Shown here piece by piece: positions 1 through 7,961 of a stretch of 64,000 bases of DNA (positions within the stretch are counted from its first letter, which is position 1; each line of letters opens with the position of its first letter). This stretch comes from Polaromonas sp. (GTDB taxonomy: Bacteria; Pseudomonadota; Gammaproteobacteria; Burkholderiales; Burkholderiaceae_C): NCBI RefSeq assembly GCF_016185115.1, contig NZ_JACPOF010000030.1, positions 248,001-312,000 on the forward strand. Reading direction: 5' to 3'. The notes under the pieces were generated by a model, which saw nothing but the letters and a program-made list of their open reading frames with translations, made no database searches and was not told the DNA's origin. Position numbers and translations under genes: made by a program.

Positions 1-1
1 C

Positions 2-124
2 AAGCTTTGTGTACGCAGGGAAGCGGAACTGGCCCAGCATCCAGCAGCTTTACTGAAATATCTGATGGCAGGATCCGCGCAGGAACAACACAATCCGGCA
101 GATGATATGACCCCAAAAGACTGA
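2..124 (+). CDS. 3' end of an unidentified gene (partial)
   Basis: The first 123 bases hold an open frame of 40 codons that enters from outside the window and stops at TGA 122-124. The residues (rich in Ala, Gln, Glu, ending in MTPKD) read like the C-terminal tail of a cytoplasmic protein, but no family can be named. The main support is context: a strong hairpin begins exactly at the stop codon, as expected at the end of a real transcript, and the next gene is convergent. The sequence to the left of the window would identify it. Confidence 0.4.
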   Translation, partial: KLCVRREAELAQHPAALLKYLMAGSAQEQHNPADDMTPKD

Positions 125-160
125 GCCGGCCGCAAAATATTGCGGCCGGCTCGTGTCTTT
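123..160. terminator. Strong intrinsic hairpin between convergent genes
   Basis: Perfect 11-bp arms, GAGCCGGCCGC at 123-133 and GCGGCCGGCTC at 142-152, enclose an 8-base AT-rich loop; GTGTCTTT follows. It overlaps the stop codon of the partial plus-strand gene and lies 26 bp past the end of the minus-strand Bug gene, so it probably ends transcription from both sides. The T-run is imperfect on the plus strand. Confidence 0.75.
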
Positions 161-177
161 AAGGGATTACAAACGGA

Positions 178-1152
178 TCACTGGGGCGGGGCCAGCTTTA
201 TCTGCTTTGCGATCTTGGCCCACTCAAGGGTTTCCGTGCGAAAGGCAAGATCTGTTTGCTCGGGTGTGGCCGTGGTTACATTCAAACCAAGATCCGTGAG
301 TTGTTTCCTGATGGCCGGTTCATTCAGCACCTGGGTCGTGTCCTCCTGTATTTTCCGGAGAATGCCAGGTGGGGTGCCCTTTGGTGCGATAAAGGCGAAG
401 TAAGGCGTGATTTCCACCCCGGGAAAGAGCTCGTTCACCGCAGGCGTCTGATCAAACCCCGGGATTCGTTTGGGTCCGAAAGACGCAATCATTTTCATCC
501 GATGGCCCTTCACAAACTGGACGCTGGAGTCGTGCGGATTGATCACCAGGTCCAACCGTCCGCCCATGAGTTCAGACAATGCCTGGGACCACCCCGGGAA
601 ATTCACGTGAACCATGTCAATATCGGCTGCAAACATGAATTGCCTGAAGCCTGCGTAAGTCGCCCCCAGCCCACCCGTCCCCCAGTTCAGCTTGCCAGGA
701 TTCTTCCTGGCGTAAGCCACCAGTTCCGCGAGCGTATTGAAGGGCGCATCATTTCGTGCAACGAGTGCCATTTCCAGATTGACCAGGCGCGTAATGCCGC
801 TGAAATCATCATAGGTATAGGGGATCGACTTGTAAAAAAGCGGATTGTTTGCGACCGTGGCGCCAGTAACGCCAATCGTATAACCATCAGGCTTTGACTT
901 GACGATGAACTCCGTGGCAACAATGTTGCTGGCACCCGGTTTGTAGTCAATCACCACCGGCTGCTTCCATTTTTCGGAAAGCCGGGGAGCGATGATGCGA
1001 AAAACCTGGTCACCTCCACCTGGCGTGAACGGCAGGACGATCTTCACCGGTGACTTGGGCCAGTCCTGCGCTGCCGCCGGTGAAGGGAACAATATCGCAG
1101 TGCACAGAATAAGACTGCCGCACAGCGCCAGCAGATTTTTTAATTTGATCAT
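178..1152 (-). CDS. Bug-family tripartite tricarboxylate transporter substrate-binding protein
   Basis: A 324-residue periplasmic solute-binding protein of the Bug/TctC family, which binds small carboxylates or aromatic acids. Residues 1-28 form a signal peptide (hydrophobic core, PAAAQ cleavage region). The mature start has the family pattern of a short Pro/Lys strand followed by IVLPFTPGGG, the first ligand-binding loop; the length is usual for the family. It lies directly downstream of, and overlaps by 4 bp (ATGA), the DUF1028 gene, so the two are translationally coupled. No TctA/TctB membrane genes adjoin it, so it is an orphan binding protein that must use a permease elsewhere or act in sensing. 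Ligand unknown. Confidence 0.9.
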   Translation of the reverse strand: MIKLKNLLALCGSLILCTAILFPSPAAAQDWPKSPVKIVLPFTPGGGDQVFRIIAPRLSEKWKQPVVIDYKPGASNIVATEFIVKSKPDGYTIGVTGATVANNPLFYKSIPYTYDDFSGITRLVNLEMALVARNDAPFNTLAELVAYARKNPGKLNWGTGGLGATYAGFRQFMFAADIDMVHVNFPGWSQALSELMGGRLDLVINPHDSSVQFVKGHRMKMIASFGPKRIPGFDQTPAVNELFPGVEITPYFAFIAPKGTPPGILRKIQEDTTQVLNEPAIRKQLTDLGLNVTTATPEQTDLAFRTETLEWAKIAKQIKLAPPQ

Positions 1153-1874
1153 TTCAAAAATTCCTCAAGTTGTTGGTCTGTCAGATTCTTTTTTTCCCAC
1201 GCTACCTGGGACAGGCAAATGCTCGGATCGTCGTCACGGTCGTTGTAGTACGGCTGGTAGTTGGCGAAGACCTCGTAAATGCGCCGTAACTCTTCAACTG
1301 CCGTCCTGTGCAGGTCTACCCGCAGATCCCAATCGGCGTAATTCTTTTTGTCCATGACCACGAGGCAGGCGGATCTTTCAGGAAGTTTCGGAATGTTGTA
1401 CCCCTGGCCTCCCGCATCCCTGCCATGCTCAAGCGAACGGAGAAGGCGCTCCACGAGAGGCAGACTCACATCCTCGCCAAAACCGCGCGCCATGGCATCA
1501 ATAACGTGTTCTCCAGCAAGTACATTTCCGAATACCAGATAGTCAGGTCCGGTCTTCTCCCCTGCCCACCCCTGCACAAGTGCACCTGTATGAACAGCCG
1601 AGTCACCACTTCGCGTCATGACGCCGATCTGCCGCAAGGCCTCATGATCATCATCCTCTATGAGCGCGCCCAGGACACTTTTTCCGGACAGGCCCTGGCT
1701 TAGAAGGTTTGCAGCGAGGGGCGCATTTCCTTTGCGGACGTTAGCCTGTGTCATCACCACACCAAACGCATTCTGCGCACCCTGAGTAAACGATCCGCAG
1801 GCCAATGAATATGTGGCGACCCCAATTCCGATTTGATTAGTCCTTTGGCAGCGGCCAATTACCGTGTAAGTCAT
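1149..1874 (-). CDS. DUF1028 family protein (putative Ntn-hydrolase-like)
   Basis: 241 residues beginning MTYTVIGRC, with the DUF1028 N-terminal pattern in which the chain starts with a Thr/Ser-containing strand and a Gly-rich IGIGVATYSLACGS segment. Members resemble N-terminal-nucleophile hydrolases, and in Burkholderiales they often sit beside Bug proteins in catabolic loci; the reaction is not established. There is no signal peptide, so it is probably cytoplasmic. It is the first gene of a two-gene operon with the downstream Bug protein (4-bp overlap). The 273-bp gap upstream, shared with a divergent LysR gene, must hold its promoter. Confidence 0.8.
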   Translation of the reverse strand: MTYTVIGRCQRTNQIGIGVATYSLACGSFTQGAQNAFGVVMTQANVRKGNAPLAANLLSQGLSGKSVLGALIEDDDHEALRQIGVMTRSGDSAVHTGALVQGWAGEKTGPDYLVFGNVLAGEHVIDAMARGFGEDVSLPLVERLLRSLEHGRDAGGQGYNIPKLPERSACLVVMDKKNYADWDLRVDLHRTAVEELRRIYEVFANYQPYYNDRDDDPSICLSQVAWEKKNLTDQQLEEFLK

Positions 1875-2147
1875 GATCTGTGTAATGCTTTTCTGTTTTA
1901 TCTAAAAATCGCGCATTCAAAACCAAACGCGCAAACCGAGTTTGCTAAAACAGGGCCTTTCACGCAATTTGATTATTTGCCGCCAGCTTTCGAGTTTTCC
2001 GAAGGTCAGGTCTGCATGCTGGCTTGCCCTGCGGGCGAAGCGATATACAGCGCCCACTTTTGCGCCATCCCCGGAGGCGTGATGAAATTCATTCACGGCA
2101 TCATTTGCCATCAAAGATATAGTCGCAGGATTCTCCAGCTAAGCCCC
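1875..2147. promoter_or_regulatory. Divergent intergenic region between DUF1028 gene and LysR gene
   Basis: 273 bp between the divergent start codons (1874 and 2148). The half nearer the DUF1028 gene is clearly more AT-rich than the coding sequence around it. LysR regulators commonly act on the divergently transcribed promoter, so this is a likely operator region, but no specific box could be picked out with confidence. An in-frame extension of the LysR frame runs back to 1833 but crosses into the DUF1028 gene and was not accepted as coding. Confidence 0.4.
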
Positions 2148-3098
2148 ATGAAGAACCTCCGCTCAATCGACCTCAACCTCCTGGTGGTGTTTGACGCGCT
2201 TGTTGAAGAGCGCGGGGTGCGACGCGCGGGTGAGCGCATCGGCCTGAGCCAGTCGGCGACCAGTCATGCGCTGGACCGCCTGCGCAAATTGCTCGACGAC
2301 GAGATCCTGATCCGCACCAACAGCGGCATGGAGCCCACACCGCGCGCCATCAGCCTGGCAGGCCCGGTGCGGCTCGCGCTGCAGGACATACAGACCGCGC
2401 TGACGCCAGACCGTTTTGTACCGCTGGAAGCGGAGGGTGACTTCAATATTGCGGTTGAATCGCACGAAACCATCGCCGCCCTGCCCCAACTGGTTGATGA
2501 CGTCAGCCTAGAAGCGCCATCACTGGTGCTGACGGTCCGGTCGGGTTCGGTCAAGGAAATTCTTGACGATATCGACAACGGCCGAACCGATCTCGGACTT
2601 GGCTTTTTCAGGGGCCTGCCCGACCGTTTCATGACCTGCAGGTTGATGGCAGACCGCCATGTCTGCGTGATGCGGCGCGACCACCCGCTGGCTGCAAAAA
2701 CACTGACGATGGAAGAATACCTGAAAGCTCCACATCTGCTGGTCAGCATGAGCGGCGCGCCTGAGGACCTGATTGACTCGGTACTTGCCGACATGGATTT
2801 GCGGCGGCGTATTGCCATGCGCCTTCCGCAGGGCCTGGCCGCGGTGATTGCGCTGGAACGCTCTGACATGATCACGACAACCACGCGCGGTGCGGCGCGT
2901 GTTTTCACGCGCTCGTCGTCACTTGTGGCGGTGGAGCTTCCATTCGAATCACCGCGTGTCGAGTTCCGCATCATCTGGAACAAGCGCATGCAGAACAGCC
3001 CGGCCAACCGATGGATACGGCAGAAGTTTGTGGCCATAGGCGCGCGGGCCGAGGCACTGAGCAAACTTGAGCAGGACTCGCTCATCTCGAAGCAATAA
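2148..3098 (+). CDS. LysR-family transcriptional regulator
   Basis: 316 residues. The start was placed at the ATG at 2148 (MKNLRSIDLNLLVVFDAL), which gives the standard LysR N-terminus; the open frame runs 105 codons further upstream without family resemblance. Residues about 7-65 form the winged helix-turn-helix (GLSQSATSHALDRLRKLL is the recognition helix region); the rest is the effector-binding PBP-like domain, of the NodD/NahR-like subgroup whose helix carries SxATSHALxRLR. It lies 134 bp upstream of, and in the same direction as, the dihydroxybenzoate-type cluster and divergent from the DUF1028/Bug pair; it could control either. Effector unknown, plausibly an aromatic acid. Confidence 0.9.
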   Translation: MKNLRSIDLNLLVVFDALVEERGVRRAGERIGLSQSATSHALDRLRKLLDDEILIRTNSGMEPTPRAISLAGPVRLALQDIQTALTPDRFVPLEAEGDFNIAVESHETIAALPQLVDDVSLEAPSLVLTVRSGSVKEILDDIDNGRTDLGLGFFRGLPDRFMTCRLMADRHVCVMRRDHPLAAKTLTMEEYLKAPHLLVSMSGAPEDLIDSVLADMDLRRRIAMRLPQGLAAVIALERSDMITTTTRGAARVFTRSSSLVAVELPFESPRVEFRIIWNKRMQNSPANRWIRQKFVAIGARAEALSKLEQDSLISKQ

Positions 3099-3232
3099 AG
3101 AATCCCCCCAGAGGGGAAATCCATAGCCTGCATATCGCAAGTGCAGACTTTGCATTGGTAATTCTGGCGCTTGCCGCGTACATTTTTTACCCAGAAGCCA
3201 GTCAGTGTTGCTGACCGGACAAGGAGACAAAA

Positions 3233-3742
3233 ATGAACACGGTAACCATCAATCCGCAAGAGGTCGACCTTGCTTACCGCGCTGCCATGCGCCGTTTTGC
3301 ATCAACGGTCACCATCATCACTGCCGCCGACCACGAACGTCACCACGGCATGACCGCCACGGCTGTCACCTCGCTGTCAATGAACCCGCCTTCGCTGCTG
3401 ATCTGCCTGAACCAGAAAACGCTGCTTCACGACATCATGTACCGCGCCCGTCGTTTTTGCGTGAACGTGCTGCACCGCGACCAGGTGGCCCTGTCGGCGG
3501 CCTTCAGCGGCGGCGCGGGTTCTGCAGAACGGTTTGAAATGGGCGAATGGTCTTTTACGGAAGAAGGCGGGCCTTATCTGGCAGACGCGCAGGCCAACCT
3601 GTTCTGCAAAAAGGGCGCCGCCATTCCCTATGGCACACACACCATTTTTGTTGGCGAGGTCGAACAGGTCGGCCTTCGCGATGCCATCTCGCCGCTGGTT
3701 TACCAGGACGGCGCCTATTGCGTTGCCAGTCCTGCGGCATAG
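3233..3742 (+). CDS. Flavin reductase component of a two-component monooxygenase
   Basis: 169 residues of the flavin reductase-like (FMN-binding split barrel) family. It supplies reduced FMN or FAD, made with NAD(P)H, to a partner oxygenase. Family marks include FASTVTIITA near residue 22, the GMTATAVTSLSMNPPSLLIC strand-turn, and FCVNVLHRDQ. It starts at ATG 3233 behind AAGGAG and sits 38 bp upstream of the matching oxygenase gene, then a gamma-resorcylate-type decarboxylase. This order suggests the reductase (GraD-like) of resorcinol hydroxylase. The C-terminus is slightly short and lacks the usual final aromatic strand. Confidence 0.85.
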   Translation: MNTVTINPQEVDLAYRAAMRRFASTVTIITAADHERHHGMTATAVTSLSMNPPSLLICLNQKTLLHDIMYRARRFCVNVLHRDQVALSAAFSGGAGSAERFEMGEWSFTEEGGPYLADAQANLFCKKGAAIPYGTHTIFVGEVEQVGLRDAISPLVYQDGAYCVASPAA

Positions 3743-3780
3743 ATTGCCCCAGGTTTCAATCATCCACACCCAAGGCCCCC

Positions 3781-5019
3781 ATGTCCCATACCGCTACTCT
3801 TGAAAATCCGCAGACAGCCATCCAGCACACCGAGGTGCGGCCCACGCCGGCCGAACTGCTGGCCACCATGCGCGCCCTGCTCCCCCAAATAAAAGCCAGG
3901 GCCGCAGAGGCCGAAAAGCTGGGCCGCATACCCGCCGAGAACCTGCGTGCATTGCGCGATGCAGGTCTGTATCGCATCGTCAAGCCGGCAAAGTTCGGCG
4001 GCTATGAATATGACTTCGACATGCTGGTCGAGCTTGTGATGGAGCTTGCCCAGGCCTGCGCTTCGACCGCCTGGGTATATGGCCTGTACGCTGCCCATCA
4101 ATGGTTGCTCGCCAGTTTTGACGAGAGGGTGCAGCGCGATGTGTGGGACGAAGACACCGACCCCGCAGTTTGCGGCTCTTACGCACCGGCGGGCAAGGCC
4201 ACTGCTGCCGCTGGCGGATATGTGCTCAATGGCAGATGGTCTTTTGCCAGCGGATGCGACGGCGCGCAGTGGGCCGTGTGCGCCTCGGTGATGCCTGCTG
4301 ATGAAGCCGGGCATGCACCCGGCCCCGCGTTCTTCCTGGTCCCTGCCAGCGACTACGTGATTCACGGTGACTGGGATGTGGTGGGCCTGGCGGGCACGGG
4401 CAGCAAAACCCTGGTGCTCGAAAACGTATTTGTGCCGTCCCACCGCCTGCTGGCATTCTCGGCCACCATCAGCGGCAACACGCCAGGCAGCAAAGTACAC
4501 GCCAACCCCGGCTTTCGCATTCCCATGCTGTCGAATGTGCCCTCATGCCTGGCAGCAGCGGGCGTGGGCGCCGCTATCGGTGCGCTGGCAGATTATGTGG
4601 AGGCCACCGGCAAGCGCGTCACACGCGGTGCTGTGGCTGGCGGCAACAACCGCATGGCGGAGTTCCCCACCATACAACTGCGGGTGGCAGACGCAGCAGC
4701 CAGCACCGATGCCGCAAAGGAAATCCTGCTCCGCGATGTACGCGCGCGGGCTGTGACTATCCGGTCGGGTCAACCCATCAGCACCGGGGACCGCATCCTG
4801 AGCCGCCGCGGCCAGGCTTTCGCCGTCTCGCTGGCAATTCGTGCAGCCGAAGCACTGAATGCATCCACCGGCGGCTACGGCCTGGCCATGTCCAACCCCG
4901 TGCAGCGCGCCTGGCGCGATGCCAACGCGGCGGGCCGCCATATCAGCCTGAATTGGGACGCCGTCGGCACCATGAGCGGGCAGATGGCCCTTGGCCTTGA
5001 ACCTAAAGGCCAATACTGA
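3781..5019 (+). CDS. Flavin-dependent monooxygenase, acyl-CoA-dehydrogenase fold (oxygenase component)
   Basis: 412 residues with an acyl-CoA dehydrogenase fold but the features of the class D flavin monooxygenases (HsaA/DszC/GraA type), which hydroxylate phenolic substrates using flavin reduced by a separate reductase. Seen: N-terminal helical domain to about residue 125, LNGRWSFASGCDGAQW around 149-164, and WDVVGLAGTGSK around 199-210, both typical of this class; no catalytic Glu of the dehydrogenases. The start is at ATG 3781; the frame is open 78 codons upstream but that overlaps the reductase gene. The gene context (reductase before, dihydroxybenzoate decarboxylase after) points to resorcinol hydroxylation. 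The substrate is inferred. Confidence 0.85.
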   Translation: MSHTATLENPQTAIQHTEVRPTPAELLATMRALLPQIKARAAEAEKLGRIPAENLRALRDAGLYRIVKPAKFGGYEYDFDMLVELVMELAQACASTAWVYGLYAAHQWLLASFDERVQRDVWDEDTDPAVCGSYAPAGKATAAAGGYVLNGRWSFASGCDGAQWAVCASVMPADEAGHAPGPAFFLVPASDYVIHGDWDVVGLAGTGSKTLVLENVFVPSHRLLAFSATISGNTPGSKVHANPGFRIPMLSNVPSCLAAAGVGAAIGALADYVEATGKRVTRGAVAGGNNRMAEFPTIQLRVADAAASTDAAKEILLRDVRARAVTIRSGQPISTGDRILSRRGQAFAVSLAIRAAEALNASTGGYGLAMSNPVQRAWRDANAAGRHISLNWDAVGTMSGQMALGLEPKGQY

Positions 5020-5113
5020 TTTTTTGCTTTGGGCCAAAGGGCAAGTACCGGGTTTTTTACAGCAGTTGCGCTGCACCCACAGCGCGAATTTTTCAAAACA
5101 AAGGATAAGAGAC

Positions 5114-6094
5114 ATGCAAGGCAAGATTGGCCTCGAAGAGCACTTCGCGCTCGAAGAAACATTGAAGGATTCGGCCGGATACCTTCCGGAAAAAGTCTGG
5201 ACCGAACTGGGCAGCAGGCTGCTCGACATCCAGGACAGGCGCATTCGCGAGATGGACGCGAACGGCGTGGAGATGATGCTGCTTTCGCTGAATGCGCCTA
5301 CGGTGCAGGCCATACCCGACCCGAAGATGGCAAACGCCTTGTCCCGCCGCGCCAACGACTACCTGGCCGAGCAGATTGCGAAACGCCCGGGCCGCCTCCA
5401 GGGGCTGGCAGCATTGCCCATGCAGGACCCGGATCTCGCCTCACGCGAACTCGAACGCTGTGTCACACAACTGGGTTTCAAGGGCGCGCTGGTCAACGGC
5501 TTCTCGGAAATCAGCGGGTCGCCATCCGGCGTGTACTACGACCTGCCGCAATACTGGCCTTTCTGGGGTGTTGTCGAGTCACTCGGTGTGCCCTTCTACC
5601 TGCACCCGCGCAACCCCCTGCCCAAGGACTCGGCCATCTATGAAGGCCACCCGTGGTTGATGGGGCCTACCTGGGCTTTCGGGCAGGAGACCGCCGTGCA
5701 TGCGCTGCGCCTCATGGCCAGCGGCCTGTTCGACAAATACCCCCAACTGGCTGTTGTTCTGGGGCACATGGGCGAGGGCCTGCCCTACAGCATGTGGCGC
5801 ATAGACAATCGCAACGGGTGGACCAAGGCACCGCCGGCGTATCCCGCCAAACGTCCGCTGGGGGAGTACTTCCAGGAGAACTTCTACCTCACCACGTCCG
5901 GCAACTTCCGCACGCAGACCCTCATAGATGCCATTCTTGAAATCGGAGCCGATCGCATCCTCTTTTCAACCGACTGGCCTTTTGAAAACGTCGACCACGC
6001 AGCCAACTGGTTTGATGTGGCCAGCATCAGCGAACACGACCGTATCAAGATAGGCCGCACGAATGCCGTGAAGCTGTTCAGGCTCGGCATCTGA
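5114..6094 (+). CDS. graF: Gamma-resorcylate (2,6-dihydroxybenzoate) decarboxylase-like amidohydrolase
   Basis: 326 residues of the ACMSD-type metal-dependent decarboxylases. It closely resembles, from memory, the Rhizobium gamma-resorcylate decarboxylase, which reversibly converts 2,6-dihydroxybenzoate to resorcinol and CO2. The active-site residues fall at the same numbers: Glu8 and His10 (in GLEEHF), His164 (FYLHPRNP), His218 (LGHMGEG) and Asp287 (STDWPFEN). The start at ATG 5114 follows AAGGATAAGAGAC and gives exactly the family N-terminus. It lies 94 bp after the oxygenase gene and before a Bug protein gene. A 2,3-dihydroxybenzoate or other hydroxybenzoate substrate is possible, but family membership is firm. 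Confidence 0.9.
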   Translation: MQGKIGLEEHFALEETLKDSAGYLPEKVWTELGSRLLDIQDRRIREMDANGVEMMLLSLNAPTVQAIPDPKMANALSRRANDYLAEQIAKRPGRLQGLAALPMQDPDLASRELERCVTQLGFKGALVNGFSEISGSPSGVYYDLPQYWPFWGVVESLGVPFYLHPRNPLPKDSAIYEGHPWLMGPTWAFGQETAVHALRLMASGLFDKYPQLAVVLGHMGEGLPYSMWRIDNRNGWTKAPPAYPAKRPLGEYFQENFYLTTSGNFRTQTLIDAILEIGADRILFSTDWPFENVDHAANWFDVASISEHDRIKIGRTNAVKLFRLGI

Positions 6095-6137
6095 TTTCAT
6101 TGGCAATATGCCCAGGCAACAACAAAAGGAGACAACC

Positions 6138-7124
6138 ATGAACACACCCCGTCGAAAACAACTTGCACTCGCAGCGTGCGCAGCCCTGCTCGGCCTGGCC
6201 GCAACCGTGAACCCGGCCATGGCGCAAAGCTGGCCCAACAAACCCGTGCGCATGATCGTGCCCTTCCCCGCAGGAGCAGCGCCTGACGTAATTGCCCGCC
6301 TGATGGCCGAGCGCCTTCGCGTCGTCTGGGGCCAGACGGTGATCGTTGACAACAAGCCGGGCGCGGGTGGCATTCCAGGCATGAGTGCGCTGGTCCGCTC
6401 GCCCAATGATGGCTACACCATTGGCTTCATACCCGCTGCAGTGTTGACGCTGACACCCGAGCTCTACAAAAACCCGCAGTTCAATGCAGATGCCGACATC
6501 ATTCCCGTTGCCGCGATCGGTACCGCACCCATGGCCATCGTGGTCCCTGCGTCTTCAGACATCAAAACCCTGCCAGACCTCGCAAAAGCCGCAAAAGCCC
6601 AGCCCGGCCGCATCACCTTTGCCGCACCGCAGCTCAACTCAGTTCCGCACCTGACAGGCGAAGTGCTGGGCCAGGCCATGGGTGCGCCGCTGATGACCGT
6701 TCCCTACACCGGATCACCACAGGCCATCACGGCTTTGCTCTCCAATGAGGCCGCTGTTGGTATTGACGGTTTGTCAGTGCTCATGCCCAACGTCAGGGCC
6801 GGCAAGTTCCGCGCGCTGGCCGTGATGTCAAGAGAGCGTCTGCCCGGTTTTGAGAACATCCCTTTGGCGTCTGATACCTACAAAGGCCTTGAATCGGGGG
6901 GCTGGTTCGCCATCTACGCACCGACCGGAACACCCGCAGCCATCGTGGAACAGATCAACCGCGACGTGAACAAGATTGTTCTTGAGCCTGAAGTGGTCGC
7001 GCGTTTTGCCGAACTCGGCACTTACCCAAAGACCGGCACGCCGAAGCAGCTGGGGGACTATGTCGCGGAACAACGCGCCGCCTGGAAAAAAGTGGTCGTG
7101 GGCCTCAAGCTGCAACCGCAATAA
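6138..7124 (+). CDS. Bug-family substrate-binding protein
   Basis: 328 residues with a signal peptide of about 34 residues ending AMAQ, followed by SWPNKPVRMIVPFPAG, the Bug ligand-loop signature (the usual GG is GA here). The start was set at ATG 6138 (MNTPRRKQ) behind AAAGGAGACAACC; an in-frame ATG ten codons earlier lacks a ribosome site. It is the fourth gene of the dihydroxybenzoate-type cluster, so the natural guess is capture of a hydroxybenzoate in the periplasm. No TctA/TctB partner adjoins it; the only pair in the window belongs to another operon. Confidence 0.9.
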   Translation: MNTPRRKQLALAACAALLGLAATVNPAMAQSWPNKPVRMIVPFPAGAAPDVIARLMAERLRVVWGQTVIVDNKPGAGGIPGMSALVRSPNDGYTIGFIPAAVLTLTPELYKNPQFNADADIIPVAAIGTAPMAIVVPASSDIKTLPDLAKAAKAQPGRITFAAPQLNSVPHLTGEVLGQAMGAPLMTVPYTGSPQAITALLSNEAAVGIDGLSVLMPNVRAGKFRALAVMSRERLPGFENIPLASDTYKGLESGGWFAIYAPTGTPAAIVEQINRDVNKIVLEPEVVARFAELGTYPKTGTPKQLGDYVAEQRAAWKKVVVGLKLQPQ

Positions 7125-7149
7125 ACCCGCGCCCGGATCAGAAACCACC

Positions 7150-7935
7150 ATGATTGAGCTTTACCATTTCTGGAGTTCGGTTTGTTCAGTCCGCGTGCGC
7201 ATGGCGCTTGAAGAAAAAGGCGTGGCCTGGCAAAGCCGTTACATCGACCTGTTCAAATTCGATCAGCTGAAACCGGAATACCTGGCCATCAACCCGGCGG
7301 GCATGGTGCCGGCGCTGGTACATGACGGTGAGGTGATTTGCGAGTCGGCCGTGATCAACGAATACATCGCAGCAGCCTTCCCCGGCATTGACCTGGTTCC
7401 GCGCAATCCGCTCAAAGCGGCCCGTATGCGGGAGTTCACCAAGGCCTGCGATGACGGCTTTGATGCCATCGCCAAGCTGACCATGGTCAGGTACATCCTG
7501 CCCAAGCTCAGGAAGCGCTGGGGCGACGAGGTATTGCGTGAACAGGCCAGGCATCGACCCAACAGGTTTCTGCAGGACCTGCACTCGCGCGCCGTGCGCG
7601 GTGAAATTCATGAGGACGAACTGCAGGAAGCAAGGGCGTCCATCGAAGCCCTGCTTGACCGGCTTGAAATCACCCTGAAGCCCGGCCCCTGGATCGTAGG
7701 CGACTTCTCGCTGGCCGACATCTCGATTGCGCCCTTCATGTTCCGCCTGTCTGCGCTGGGTCAGGACGGGTTCTGGTCCGCGACGAAGCGCCCCCGTGTA
7801 CATGCCTGGTATGCGGCCATTTCAAAACGGCCTGCTTTCCAGGTCGCAGTTTCGTGGCCAGACGAGAGCGGCGGTGGCTACGAAGAGGTGGGCCTGAAAA
7901 CCACGCCGGTACTTGAGGCTACAGCGGCAGGCTAG
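7150..7935 (+). CDS. Glutathione S-transferase family protein
   Basis: 261 residues. The N-terminal thioredoxin-like domain (residues 1-80) starts MIELYHFWSSVCSVRVRMAL, with Ser/Cys at the glutathione-contact position, NPAGMVPALVHDGEVICES (the cis-Pro loop and the E-S glutathione-binding pair) and then the helical C-terminal domain with the N-capping GDFSLADISIAPF motif. The length is somewhat above the usual 200-230 because of an insert near residues 110-165. It is the last gene of the cluster, 25 bp after the Bug gene. GSTs in aromatic clusters can be isomerases or ether-cleaving enzymes; the role here is not evident. Confidence 0.85.
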   Translation: MIELYHFWSSVCSVRVRMALEEKGVAWQSRYIDLFKFDQLKPEYLAINPAGMVPALVHDGEVICESAVINEYIAAAFPGIDLVPRNPLKAARMREFTKACDDGFDAIAKLTMVRYILPKLRKRWGDEVLREQARHRPNRFLQDLHSRAVRGEIHEDELQEARASIEALLDRLEITLKPGPWIVGDFSLADISIAPFMFRLSALGQDGFWSATKRPRVHAWYAAISKRPAFQVAVSWPDESGGGYEEVGLKTTPVLEATAAG

Positions 7936-7961
7936 CGTCAATGCGCTGCCCGGCCGGGCGC

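Noticed and set aside
1833..2147. N-terminal extension of the LysR frame by 105 codons
   Set aside because: It overlaps the DUF1028 gene and has no resemblance to the family; the ATG at 2148 gives the normal N-terminus.
3103..3118. Terminator after the first LysR gene (TCCCC-CCAGA-GGGGA)
   Set aside because: The stem is only 5 bp and has no T-run on either strand close enough; read-through into the downstream cluster cannot be excluded.
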